From Thoreauomyces humboldtii (lineage: Eukaryota; Chytridiomycota; Chytridiomycetes; Spizellomycetales; Powellomycetaceae), in contig JADGJA010000020.1 in the NCBI GenBank assembly GCA_027596035.1, positions 1 through 64,000 on the forward strand: 64,000 nucleotides of DNA, given 5' to 3'. This document shows, piece after piece, positions 37,738 to 48,972 of this stretch; position 1 is the stretch's first letter; each line of letters starts with the position of its first letter. The notes beneath the pieces were generated by a model, which was not told the origin of the DNA, made no database searches, and saw nothing but the letters and a program-made list of their open reading frames with translations. A program made the position numbers and the translations under genes.

Positions 37738-39086
37738 GTTTGCAGCTGCGTTTCCACTCGCAAGGGAAGGACGGGTGTAGCAAGTCTCTCAAGAAGTGGT
37801 TCGCCGACAGGACCGAAAGTACGTGGGCTCAGCGTAGGTCTCAATGTATGAACCTTGGACGGTAGTCAAGTATGTGGAAAAGTCTAGGGGAAAGTCTCCC
37901 CGCCCCATCTGGACAAGTCCATCTGGACAAGTCGGACATTACGCACGAAGGAGACTTGATCAGTTTTAATCAGTCTTTTGATTAGGATGTCCAAGTGAAG
38001 AAGCACAGCCCCGCAGCCCTTCTCGCCAAACTTTGCGGCCAAACCGAACTCAGTTTGCAACTTCTCGCGGAGGAATGACTACTATCACCTGCTGCAAGGT
38101 CCTGGCGTTTAGGCCCGTGGCCCACCGTTGGGGTTTCACCCTGGCTCTCGCTACCATTCGGACTCTTTCCCAACCGTCGCCACATTTCCCTCTTCTCCAA
38201 TACCATCCCCAAGAATACTTTCAAGGTTTCCGCAGAAGAGCTAAATCCACATCTCTCCACAGTCGCAATTGAATGGTGGCGTCGGGATTTGGCACTGGGA
38301 GTGCCAGTTGGACCAATCGTTCGCGTGTGATCGATTGCGCGGATGGACGTGACAGATGTCAATAAGGTGGAACTTGATGGTAGAGTCGATGGTTGCCTAT
38401 GCCTCCAAATGAATCACTAGTCGGTAGCAACATAGATGCGGGGCCCGACCTGCTGCCCTGCTGTTGATCCAAAGTACCGGTACACCGTTAGATTCGAGGG
38501 AAGATGTCCGGTTTGGACAGCTGCACGCTTCCACGCAAAAGCCGCGCGTCGACCGCCACGAATCCAACGCGTTCTATAACGACATTCCCAACAAGATCTG
38601 TATATTGTAGCATTCCAACTGTACCAGGGTGCGTTCATCTTTCACTCCATCTCTGGTGATCGTTCATCAGCCTCTACATGCTACGTCTTTCCTCGAAAAA
38701 CTTCCCAACTTTCTGAGCATTTCTTCCGACCTCACCTTGTCAACGCCAAGTTGGCACCTCGCAATCTACAATGCTGTTACCTTCGTGATTTGCCGCGCGC
38801 GGCAAGGAGGGAAGCATCTCACGCAAGGTAAGAGTGAAACTAGAAGCATCGGCTCTCGGGTTCGCGAATGCAGTGCAACTCGTTGCTCACCAGGGATCTC
38901 CTCTTCAGTTCTGCACACTCCCGCTGAGCGATGATGTCGAATCTGCAGATCGCACATTCCCTAACGAGACAAGACCCGTCTCCAGTATCTAACAGCTGAT
39001 TCTCTCATCGGTATGGATGGATGCACATCTGATTAATGTCAATCTGCTTGATTCTAAGGTCTTGTGTGTTTTCAGGTGCTGCGCCC
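37738..39086. other. Gene-poor stretch upstream of SCC3
   Basis: No gene can be supported. A 14-bp unit (CATCTGGACAAGTC) is tandemly repeated at about 37908-37935. A good donor (AAG|GTAAGA near 38826) and an acceptor TTTTCAG near 39074 hint at spliced transcripts on the plus strand, but no frame stands out. Confidence 0.35.
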
Positions 39087-39444
39087 ATGTCCACTGTCGC
39101 TCCGACCGGCCCGTGTTGCACCCAACATTCTTCGACCTCTGAGAATTCATCGAGGTATGTATGCATACCCGTTTGTTCATCTTCTTTCCCTACTTACATT
39201 TTCCCTTCTGCCTGGTTTCAGTTATTGCGAAACTATACCTGCAGTTGCATCATCGTCTTCGTCAAGTCCTCATTCTGAAACTCTGCTATCGACACCAGCC
39301 GCCCAGTCGCGCCAAGTCAACCGTCACCTTACGCAAGAGCGGCGCTTCCACAACCTCCACATTGAGCCGCTTGCATCTACGCTTCCTGGAGGGAAGGGAC
39401 TCATCAAGGATGGCTGCAACAGCCACAAGCACTTCGGTGTGTAG
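39087..39444 (+). CDS. Weak candidate: small two-exon gene, 96 aa, unknown
   Basis: Exon 39087-39154 and exon 39222-39444 join through a canonical GTATGT...TTTCAG intron of 67 nt with matching phase and end at TAG. The product starts MSTVAPTGPCCTQHSS and ends GKGLIKDGCNSHKHFGV. It is Ser/Thr-rich with no family I recognise. Another acceptor lies just before the ATG, so the true gene may begin further upstream in a different frame. It could equally be non-coding. Confidence 0.25.
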
Positions 39445-40132
39445 GTTGATTGCCAGTCTTCCGGGTTGCATGTATGATTTGGTGTTGCACGCCTTCACGC
39501 ACCCCATTGCGGCCCGGGCGGGGAAACACTACACCATGGTTAGTGCCATGCTTAGTGCCGTGCCATGCTTAGTTTCATGGCACGCCTGGGCCTAGGGATC
39601 CGCGAAGGGTACCGGCGAGAATAGTACCTCTTCGGAGGAAACTAGAATTCTCAACTGTCCCGTGCAAATTGACTTGCCGAACACGTCGGATGTGGGTCAG
39701 ATACGGTAGCGCTCTGTCTGTCCCAACCTTGCGAAGAGAAAGAGTCCACCTTAGTACGCTTGACCCAGCCATTTTTGACGCTTCCCACGATGAGTTTCCG
39801 AACCAAAGGGGAGCTGCATAGCTTCGTCGCGGTCAACTGCAAGCACCAAATGCATCGCCGCCTTCGTCGCCTCGCTCATGCGGTCCAATCATCATGTCAA
39901 CGATAAACTTTTTGCACGGACCAAGCGACCGAGCTCCTAGGACATCCTGCATACCTCCCTACGCTTTCTTGCCTCCCACCTAATAATAAGGCTTCTCGTC
40001 TGAATGATAAGGGCCTAGCCCAAATAAGATGGAAATGTACAATCTAGTTAGGCCGGTAGTCGCGTCTTCGCCGGCGAATTACAAAGTAAGTATATCCCAA
40101 AAACAAGTCTGCACAGTAAGCCGGGACGAGAA
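39445..40132. other. Gap downstream of the GCP5/6-like gene
   Basis: Nothing coding is supported. A 12-bp unit (GCCATGCTTAGT) occurs twice near 39547 and 39564. The 3' UTR of the gamma-tubulin complex gene should lie in the right-hand part. Confidence 0.35.
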
Positions 40133-43100
40133 TCATACAACTTCTTGCGCCGACTTGACCAAATTCCGCTCAACAAACCCTGAAACATCGATATGATCAA
40201 GCAGAGTACTCAGGCTGTCCGTCTCAGCCATCGGTCGGTCCCGCTGTCGCCCGCCTCCGTCAACCGCGGCTTCGGCGGGAACGAACCTCTCCTCGAACGT
40301 CCCGATAAGCCGAACCAGTTGGTTCATGTTCTGATGAAAGTCATGCAACGCACCCACGGGGTCGAACGCAGGGACGTCGGAAATTCCGTTGAGCGTCCTA
40401 GCGACACGAAGCGAGGTCTGCAGAAGACCGTCCAGGAGTGCTTTGATGGGTTGTAGAGGTGGTGCGAGGAAAAGTCTCCATAGTATTGAGTCCAACATGT
40501 CGTTGTGAGATCGACAAAGTCGATCCAGACCTTGATCGTCTGCAAGGCCGAGTCTTTCGCTTCCATCTTGACCGGATTCTTTAGCTCGTTGGATGGTATG
40601 CCAGAACTCGGTCCAGGTCGCTTCGACGCTCGTGTCCATGGCGTACTGCAGCAACCCCGTGACGAAAGCTCTGGTCTCCCAGTACATCTGCTCGGCGCAG
40701 TGGTGCTCGTGATCGCTCCAGTCAGAATGGGATGGTCGGGGTCCGAAAACATCCAGTTCCTCGTCCCTGTCCAAACGACGGAAAGAGCGTCGTCCGCGCC
40801 ACCACCGGGATCGAGGCACCCTGTCCAGGGCGCTCCGAGTCCTCTGTATGGCGATCAGATACTCGAAGCAATTCTGGTACTTCGATATGGTCTCAGTCGT
40901 GACCACGGTATCGTACGGCTCTGGAACTCGATAGTGCAGTTTCAGGGATCCGTACGCGGTCAAGTCTAAAGTCAACGTCGAAAGAGTTAAATCGAGACCT
41001 TCGAAACATCACGCGGAAAACACCATTCTTACCACCGGGATCCGTCCCACCAAGCCTCCCGCCGAACTCTAGCCATGGAGCTTCCGCCTCATCCCGCACG
41101 ATACCATGCAGTGTCTCGGCCACATCGGCCCGAGTCGGCGGCCACGCTTTTCCTCCCGATGCATCCATTGCTAAGCCATCATGGGACCTGAAGAGCGCAT
41201 CCACGGTCTTGTTCAAGAACCTCGCATCACCCAACAGAAAGAACCGACGAAGGGCCGCAAGATGCCGTCGCAAGCCAGGCCACAGTGCACGCAGGGTCAT
41301 CCGCGAGATGAGACCCGTTACGGCGGAGAGACGGTGATGCAGGGTGGCCGAAGTGAGCTGTTGCAAAGTGCATTCCAGGGGCAGGACGCTGGTTTCCCCG
41401 GCTTGTAGCTGGGACTCGATGCTGAGCACGATGGAGAATGGGCCGGGCTGTGTCGCTATCGAAGATAGCGTATCTTTTACGGGGTATGGTTCGGAGGTGA
41501 GAGGCACGGCTTCTGCATTTTGATGTTCACTGATGAACGAAGGATGCTCTAGTACCGAGGGCAAAGCTATGGACTCCTCTTGGATCTGTATCACGCGTTC
41601 CACCGGCGTAGGACCGGTGGCGTCCTCTTCGCTCACATTGGCATCAGTGAGGTTGTTGATGGGATGCTGAGTCTGTAGTTCGTCGGTAGGATATATACTG
41701 AGACGTGGGCCCCAGAAGGGTGAAAGCCGTACAGGCACGGAAAGATCTTCAAAAAGAGGGGCGGCGCTCAAGAATGATGTAGCAGCCTTCGTATGGGCGC
41801 TTGCTTGGGTTTCCTTTAGATTCCGAGAGGGGAAGGACATAATTGATGGCCCCGAAAAGGGTACGTTGAGTTCACCCATGATGCGGGCGTTCGTCTTTGG
41901 CGTGAGTGCTGGGATGATCGAATCAGTTGGCGATGTAACGTGAGATTCTAAGGCTTGCGCTTCCTGAAGAAGGTCTTTTGAGACCTTCGTCGAGTCAAGA
42001 TAGGGTTGATCGGCCTCATCGCCAAATTCGTCAATGGCATCGCCGAGCGAGGGACCACCATTGCGGTCAGATACGTATGAGCCAGGAATCGAAAGAAGTG
42101 GTTCAAAACCACCGCGATCTTCCACCAGCGCATGCCCGAAGTCGATCGATTCATCAGCGAAAGATTCGTCGTCATGGTCGCTCTTCTGCTCCTCAATCTC
42201 GAAATCGGCAGACCCTTGATCGATAACGTCAACATCGCTACTAGCTTCCCCCATCCACATCTTCTGACGGCACGGGGCCAACGCCAGCCGCCGCCGTCTC
42301 CACTCGATTAATTCCGCTCTTTTGTCAAGATTGCGCATTTTGGCATCATGCTCGAGCAACATCCGAGTCTTTTCTTCCTCGACGATGACGCTCCTGGCTT
42401 CGGCGGCAGCGATTTCCGCTTGTTCTCGTTTCGCTTCGGCCCAGGCCGCTTTCCGTGCGGTTTCCAATTTTTCCGCGCGTCGGGTTTCGAGGAACGCGTC
42501 GATGTCGGCCTGCGCGGATGCTTTCTGGCGAACGACTGAGGCACGACGGGATTCGAGGTCTTCTTTTCGTTGTGCCACTATCGACAGCCTCTGATAGGGG
42601 ATGATCGAGGGTTAGGTTCTCACGGGGTGGCAGGCAGTCCTCGAAAAGGAAACGCTACGAGTTACCTTTTCCTTGTGCGCCTCCCGTAAGACTTCCTTTT
42701 CCGCTTCCTCGATACGAATAGCTTCAGCAGCCGACTCTTTATCGACCGAGACGAGGGTTTCGACACTCCGGATGTAGACATCAGTGGCGTCTCGATACCT
42801 GGAATGCAGATTCAGCGTTCAGCGTGAGTATGGCTTTCAATAGCACAACGAGGGTCACTTACATCGTAAGTTCTTCCTGCCGGAACACCCAAACGAGACT
42901 GACTCCAGCAAAGCCATCGTTCCGCTGATGGGATCCGGTCTGCAAGCGGACGAGAGCATGGTTCTCGTCACACTGCCGAAGCACACTCAAGTACTTTCCA
43001 GCCAACACAACCTTCCTCGCTGTCGCAGCTGAAAGAAATGACGGAAATTCGGACTGTGAATCCAGTGATCCCGCTGTTCCCGATGATGGGACCGAAAATT

Positions 43101-45602
43101 CTCGAAACTGCGCTACATGCTCCGTATTTGCGTCTCCGGGAGCTGCAAGGCCAATCAGCTGCGACAGATATGTCATGTAGGGTCGACTCGTGTGCTCTAG
43201 AAGCGCGCGCAAGGTCGCTTGCAGAAGTTTGCCTCGGAGAGACGTCGTTGCATCAGCTGCACAAGCAGAGTTGTACAGTCGGGACAAGATGTTAACTCCT
43301 GTAGGAGTGTCGATCGAGGCGTGACGGGAAGAGTCAATCTGAAGGATGCACGCACTGATTTTAACTCGGCGTTTAAAAAAGTAAAAAACAGCACTTGTAA
43401 TCTTACATTGCACCGGCATATCTTTGCGATGACCTCGAGCTGATCATGTACCCGGTGTGTTGCCTGCGCAATATGTTGAAGCTGATACGAGAAGGGACGC
43501 CGTCTATCAAGCGTATCCCGTATCGTCGCTAAGCACGCTCTCAGGTAGACCAAGTACGACGACAACGCATGACCAAAAGCAACCGTTGTCTGTCCACATG
43601 TTGGTTCACGACACTGCGCAGCAACGCAGACAAGTCGATGAAGCAACGTCCCCATCGTGATGAACTTCGTGATGTAGTCCTGGAAACTGCGAGCTCCACA
43701 GCTCATCAAACGTGATTGCTCCAATCCTCCCGACGAAATCCGAAAGTCCAGAGTGTCTGACACGTACGCAAACGTGTCGGAAGGCAGTCCCAAAATCAGG
43801 CTCAAGATGTCCTGTGTTCGAAGTTTTTGAGTAATTTGCTAGAGAAACCGATGTGCGCAAGAGGTGCAGACCTGGAGGAGATTCTCGTCCTGCTCCGATC
43901 GATGGGGAAGGCGCTCGACCACACCGTATTGAACGTGTTTCCTGTAGATGAAGTCGAAGAGAAAGATCGGGGATTCGCTGAGATACGGTGAGGGGGCTCG
44001 CTCGAGAGACATTGGTTGATCAACCTCCCTCTCCAAAATCTCCCAAGACCGAAGAGGAGACTGGACCGCTCAAGTCAATTTGGGATGCACGGACTCAGGC
44101 CGAGAAGTGGGTCCTGACGTACCATCATTGTATTGAGGTTGCTTCTGCTGCTCTGAACCCAGATGTCTAACTGAGTCGCGGCCAGATCGGCGTCAATTTG
44201 ATCCTCGGGAGTTTGCTGCTGCGTGGTCACTGTTTGAGGTCCATCTTTCTGGCCAAAGCTTTCCGCTCGGTCAGGAAGAAGCGGGAGAGAAAGATCGACG
44301 TCAAGACTCCAAACGTTGGTCGTGATATTTGCTAGGAAATTTGTTGTGGAGCTGAAGTGGTCAGCATCTTTGGGATGTGTATCGATGCTCCACAATGATA
44401 CCTGACGGGTTACTCAAAGCACCAAAAAGAGTACGGGTCTTGTAAGCATCGTACTTGCTGGTTCGCGGCTTTCCTCCAAGAAATACGCTGGAAGCTACAC
44501 TTGCCACGTGCGTGAGCTGTAGGTTGCTATGCCTACCCTTCAAGTTGGACAGTCACCTTACCTTGCAAAGAGTCAGGGACAGCGATGGTAGTGGGTCCAA
44601 AGGGTACTGGTTCCTCTTCGAAGACACTTTCCGGCCACACAACGTGAAAGGGATATCGCGCCGAGAGTAACGGTAACATCTGAGCCGAGTCGGTAGATCG
44701 TAGCGACCCGATGTTAGGGGTGACCATGGCAGCTTCCCGTCCAGGTGGAGTCCGAGCACACGCAGCAGCCGCAATGATCTTGGCTGCATGTTTACTAAGG
44801 GGCAGTGTAAGGCCACGAGAGAGCATCCAGCGTCTCTTCCCACGCCTTACAAATTTCCGATTACCCACCTCGCTGAATCGGCAGCCTTTCGCTCTGCGTC
44901 CAGAGGTCCCGCCAGACTGAACAGCAGCCACAAGATCGACCTTGGATGCTCCCACGCGACGACATCCGTTACGCCGTCCCTCTCAATCTCCACGACATCT
45001 CTCCCCAAATCTCCAGGTATCCCGGCCCCGCAGTCGACTCCCAGGGCCTCGAGCAGCGCAGAGAGTGCGTTGCAGTCGTCGAATCGGCGGTCTACGCGAA
45101 GATCGTAGAGTTTGGCTGCTACTCTTTCAGATAGGAGGGATGTCCAATCATCGCTCCGTGTTGCTGCGTGTGATCCTGCGTCTGCAGAGTCACCTCCGTC
45201 CTGCAACAAGTGTCCGTAGAAGGCGGAGAGGTGTTTCTTGAACTGACGGGGTGGTTGTCGCCGGAGAGAAAGAGTGCGACACGTGCCCTTGATGTCTAGT
45301 ATGTGAGAGCATAGCTGACCGAACTCTGATGGGAATGAAGCCTGGGAGGTCAGGGTCATTGCGTCGAGAATGGTCGTTGGGGAATAATATTCCACAGGAG
45401 TGAGGCAGTGAGTCGGGAAGAAACGCTCGAGATATCGTCCGAACGGTTCAGACAAAGATGTTACGTGAAGTGCGTGGCTGTGCAACGTGATATCGAGTTG
45501 TTGAAGGGGAGAATGCTCCTTTGCTGCGCAGCAGCGATAATGCAGTGGAGCTGTGGCTAGCGGCGTCCTTCCGACGACTTTCTGCTGGTGGAGCTCTCCC
45601 AA
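40133..45602 (-). CDS. Gamma-tubulin complex component of the GCP5/GCP6 type, multi-exon
   Basis: Microtubule-nucleation factor with both GRIP domains. The N-terminal GRIP part lies at about 44.0-43.2 kb: DFIYRKHVQYGVVERL, then LILGLPSDTFAYV, the typical GCP 'disc' helix YQLQHIAQATHRVHDQLEVI, and the preceding FGHALSSYLVYLRA. A long middle region follows (42.58-41.4 kb) with a Lys/Glu/Ala/Arg coiled coil (EAKREQAEIAAAEARS) and acidic linkers. This large insertion favours GCP6. The C-terminal gamma-tubulin-binding GRIP2 domain contains LRRHLAALRRFFLLGDARF and, after a GTAAGA intron (41032-40966), LTAYGSLKLHYRVPEPYDTV, ending at TAG 40133. The 5' exon (45602 downward) has no in-frame ATG before about 45362, so the start is unresolved. 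One junction near 44.55 kb has two possible donors. Yeasts lack GCP5/6. Confidence 0.8.
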
Positions 45603-45731
45603 TTGATATTTATATCATCATGGCAAATTTGATTGGAACTAGGATTACCCCGAACTGATGCTTTCAGAAACTATACAACGACCATCACAGAAACGAGCCA
45701 GGTTATGTAAACCATATTGCCTCCTCTTTTT

Positions 45732-48080
45732 TCAATCGACCTCCTCCATCTTGCTCTCCGCCGTTGCCTCACTCAGTGGCGGGATGTCGGCGGTCGCCTG
45801 CACAGCCGAACTCATCGCATTCTCTTCGTCGATGGGAAGATCCAAACCCAGCTTGACCATTCGATGAATACGGTTTGCAAAGGACGTCGGATCGTCGAGA
45901 CTGAAGCCAGAAGAGAGGATGGCGGTCTCGTAGAGCAGCTGCGAGATTTCTTTCACGATGCTATCGTCCTTGTTGTCCGCGACCTTGGCCTTCAAGTTCC
46001 TGACGATGGAATGGGCGGGATTGAGTTCCAGAATCTTTTTGGACGCCATGTAGGTCGAGATGGAGGTGTCGCGGAGAGCCTGCGCCTTCATGATGCGTTC
46101 CATGTTGGCCGACCATCCGTACTGTCCCGTGACGATGGCGGACGGACTCGATAGGATCCGGTTCGACAGCGTCACCTTCTCGACCTTGTCGCCGAGGATC
46201 TCCTTGACGCGAACGAGGAGAGGTTCATACTCTTTTTTCTGGTCCTCGATGCGTTTCTTCTCTTCTTCGTCTTCGTCGAGTTCGAGTCCTTCCTTGGAGG
46301 CCGACATGAACTGTTTGCCTTCGAACTCCTTGAGTGGCTGGATGGCGTGCTCGTCGATCGGGTCCACCATGAAAAGGACCTCGTACCCTTTCTTCTTGAG
46401 GACTTCGAGGAACGGACTGTTCTCGACGCTTGAGCGAGACTCTCCTGCGATGTAATAGATGAACTTCTGCTTTTCCGGCATGCGCGTGACGTAGTCCTTG
46501 AGGGTCGTCATCTCAGCACCCGACTTTGTGCTGTGGAAGCGAAGGAACTCTGCGAGTTTGACGCGGTTGACCGCATCCTCGTGGATCCCGAGCTTGACGT
46601 TCTTGCCGAAGGCTTCAAAGAACTTCTCGAAGCTCTCCTTGTCTTCGCTGATCTCGGTGAAGAGCTCGATGGACTTTTTGACGAGGTTCTTGCGGATCAC
46701 TTTGATGATCTTGTTCTGTTGGAGCATCTCGCGGGAGATGTTAAGGGGAAGGTCTTCTGAATCGACGATTCCCTTGACGAAGCCGAGCCATTCGGGGATT
46801 AGGTCGGCACAGTCGTCCTGCCGATCAAGAAAACAGTGAACGATCTGAGCTAGGTATTCTTATCGAACATTAGTGCATTCTTTTCGCTTTACCATGATAA
46901 ACACCCTGCGAACATAAAGCTTGATGTTGTTCAACTTCCTCGAAGGTGTGAAAAGATCGAAAGGGGCGCGCTTGGGGACGAACAAGATCGCCTTGAACTC
47001 GAGTTGGCCTTCGACAGAAAAGTGCTTGACGGCGAGATGGTCCTCCCAGTCGTTGGTGAGGGCCTTGTAGAAGGCAGCATACTCGGCGGCGGTGATGCTA
47101 TTAGGCTGACGGGTCCACAGAGGCTTCATCTTGTTGAGCTCCTCCAGTGCGGTAGTCTTCTTCGTGCCAGTCTTCTTGGATTTATCATCATCGTCAGTGA
47201 CTTCTTCGATTGTGGGGTTATCGGCATCCGTTCCCATCGCTGCCGTCTCCTCGATTGTGGTGTCGGAAGGTTCCTCTCTCTTGACATCTTTTTCGACGAC
47301 GAGCGAGATGGGGTATCCGATGAACTCCGAGTGCTTCTTGACGGTTGCTCTGATGTTCTTTTCCTCAAGGAAGTCGAGTTGATCCTCCTTCAGGTGAAGA
47401 CGAACGATGGTTCCGCGACCGATAGGAGGGTTCGCGGTATCACGGGTGATGGTGAAGGATCCACCTGCAGACGATTCCCATACGTACTGCTCGTCGTCGT
47501 TGTGCTTGGTGATAACTTGGACCCTGTCGGCCACGAGGTACGCTGCGTAGAATCCTACACCAAACTGGAGAAAAAAGGAGTAAGAGAACCATTTTCGTTT
47601 GAGTTATCCCTGGAAACTCTTGTGCCTCTCATACCTGACCGATCATGGAGATGTCGGCACCGGACGACAGCGCCTCCATAAAAGCCTTTGTTCCCGACTT
47701 TGCGATGGTGCCCAAGTTATTGACCAGATCGGCCTTTGTCATTCCGACCCCCGTGTCTCGAACGTCCAAGGTCTTGTTCTCCTTGTCTGGAGTGATATGG
47801 ATGTAAAGATCCTTCTCGTCGCCCAGGACAGAAGGGTCGGTGAGGGACTGGTAGCGGATGTTGTCCAAAGCATCCGAAGCGTTCGAGATGAGCTCTCGAA
47901 GGAACACCTCCTTGTTGCTGTAAAAGGTGTTGATGATCAGGGACATCAACTGAGGAAAGGTGAGGAACAGGAACGTCAGTCCGCATCGGTTCTTGAGGCG
48001 CCTGCATACTTGGGCCTGGGAGCTGGTATTACCTGGCTGATCTCTGCCTGGAAGGCGAAGGTCTCTGCCTTTTCGGCCAT
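45732..48080 (-). CDS. HSP90: Cytosolic HSP90 molecular chaperone, 4 exons, 706 aa
   Basis: ATP-dependent cytosolic chaperone. Exons: 48080-48033, 47949-47635, 47564-46893 and 46817-45732, all joined in phase 0. The N-terminal ATPase domain has [20 protein letters not shown] (catalytic Glu and the Asn that contacts Mg-ATP), [19 protein letters not shown] and, after the second intron, [14 protein letters not shown] charged linker follows ([16 protein letters not shown]). The middle domain includes [20 protein letters not shown] and the catalytic-loop Arg region [21 protein letters not shown]. The protein ends in MEEVD, the TPR co-chaperone anchor of cytosolic HSP90 rather than an ER or mitochondrial form. 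The length of 706 aa is standard. Confidence 0.97.
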
Positions 48081-48972
48081 GTCTGCAGTGGGAAAAGGAG
48101 GGGGAATAGTAAGGATTCCAGTGATATGCCAGTGAGATGGACGAGAATCATGACAGACCTGCTATTGACAGATGTTTTGTGTTCAAGCTTCTGGCGATTG
48201 GTGATTGCTGAAAGACACCTTCCTCAGGCGCGATGAGGACTAGTTGGGAACAAGGAGATGGAGTTGAAAGATCAAAAGGAGAGGGCAAGGGAGAGAGAGA
48301 GGGAGAGACGAAGAAGGAAAAGGAGAAGGAGGAGATGAGCAGAGGAGAGGAGAGTTGGAACGAGAGAAGGCACGGACAGGGGACGGCAAAAGGGGGGAGG
48401 GAGAGACAGCAGCCATCAGAGAGAGAGAGAGAGAGAGAGTCTCACATGCATCACAACGGTGCATGTGAATGAGACTGGCAAGAATTGACAGGACGGACGG
48501 CGGCGCCTCCCTCTCTTTTGACACATCGACGCTCCTCTGTTTCTGACAGCTGTGATGAACCTGCACAGCCCCTCCCTCTCCTCCTCTCTTCCTCTCTTCC
48601 TCACTCGCCCTTCCTCTCGCTGCCTTCCTCCCGCAGTTTTCCCCATAATCGACATCGCTCACAGTCCCGCCATATCTTATTCCTCGTACATACTCTCTGC
48701 TGATCCTGATCCTGTTCATACCACTGCATTGGCAATCATCGTCATCCCCATCCATCCGTCCAGTTTCATCGTGTTCAGCAGTTTCCTTTTCGCTGATCCC
48801 TCTCTTCTCTCCTGCCCACAGATCTCTTATTCTTCCCTCCTTTGCCAGTCTTCACAAAGTGGGTCACCTCCTCCACTCGCACGGCACAACCGTCTCCCTC
48901 CACTACCATCACCGCAACCACCACCATCGCCACCACCGCTATCACCGCTACCACCGTCAGCAAACCATCGCA
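48081..48972. promoter_or_regulatory. Divergent promoter region between HSP90 and BRR2, GA/CT-rich
   Basis: 890 bp between divergent starts. 48265-48475 is strongly purine-rich with a pure (GA)n run at about 48420-48440. 48545-48640 is CT-rich, and 48900-48960 carries ACC/CAT triplet repeats just before the BRR2 ATG. These tracts could exclude nucleosomes, but that is inference. Confidence 0.5.
48182..48201 (-). promoter_or_regulatory. CCAAT box with an adjoining heat-shock-element-like sequence upstream of HSP90
   Basis: On the minus strand CCAAT (48201-48197) is followed closely by AGAAGCTTGAAC, a near match to alternating GAA/TTC pentamers with one mismatch in the second unit. It lies about 100-120 bp upstream of the HSP90 ATG. 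The CCAAT is clear; the heat-shock element is only suggestive. Confidence 0.3.

Noticed and set aside
37905..37936. Short direct repeats near 37.9 kb and 39.55 kb as ends of a transposon spanning the gene-poor stretch
   Set aside because: The repeats differ from each other, are not inverted, and no transposase or reverse-transcriptase-like frame lies between them.
48859..48972. N-terminal extension of BRR2 upstream of 48973
   Set aside because: The frame is open only because it lies in ACC/CAT triplet repeats. It begins without ATG, and the family N-terminus starts at 48973.
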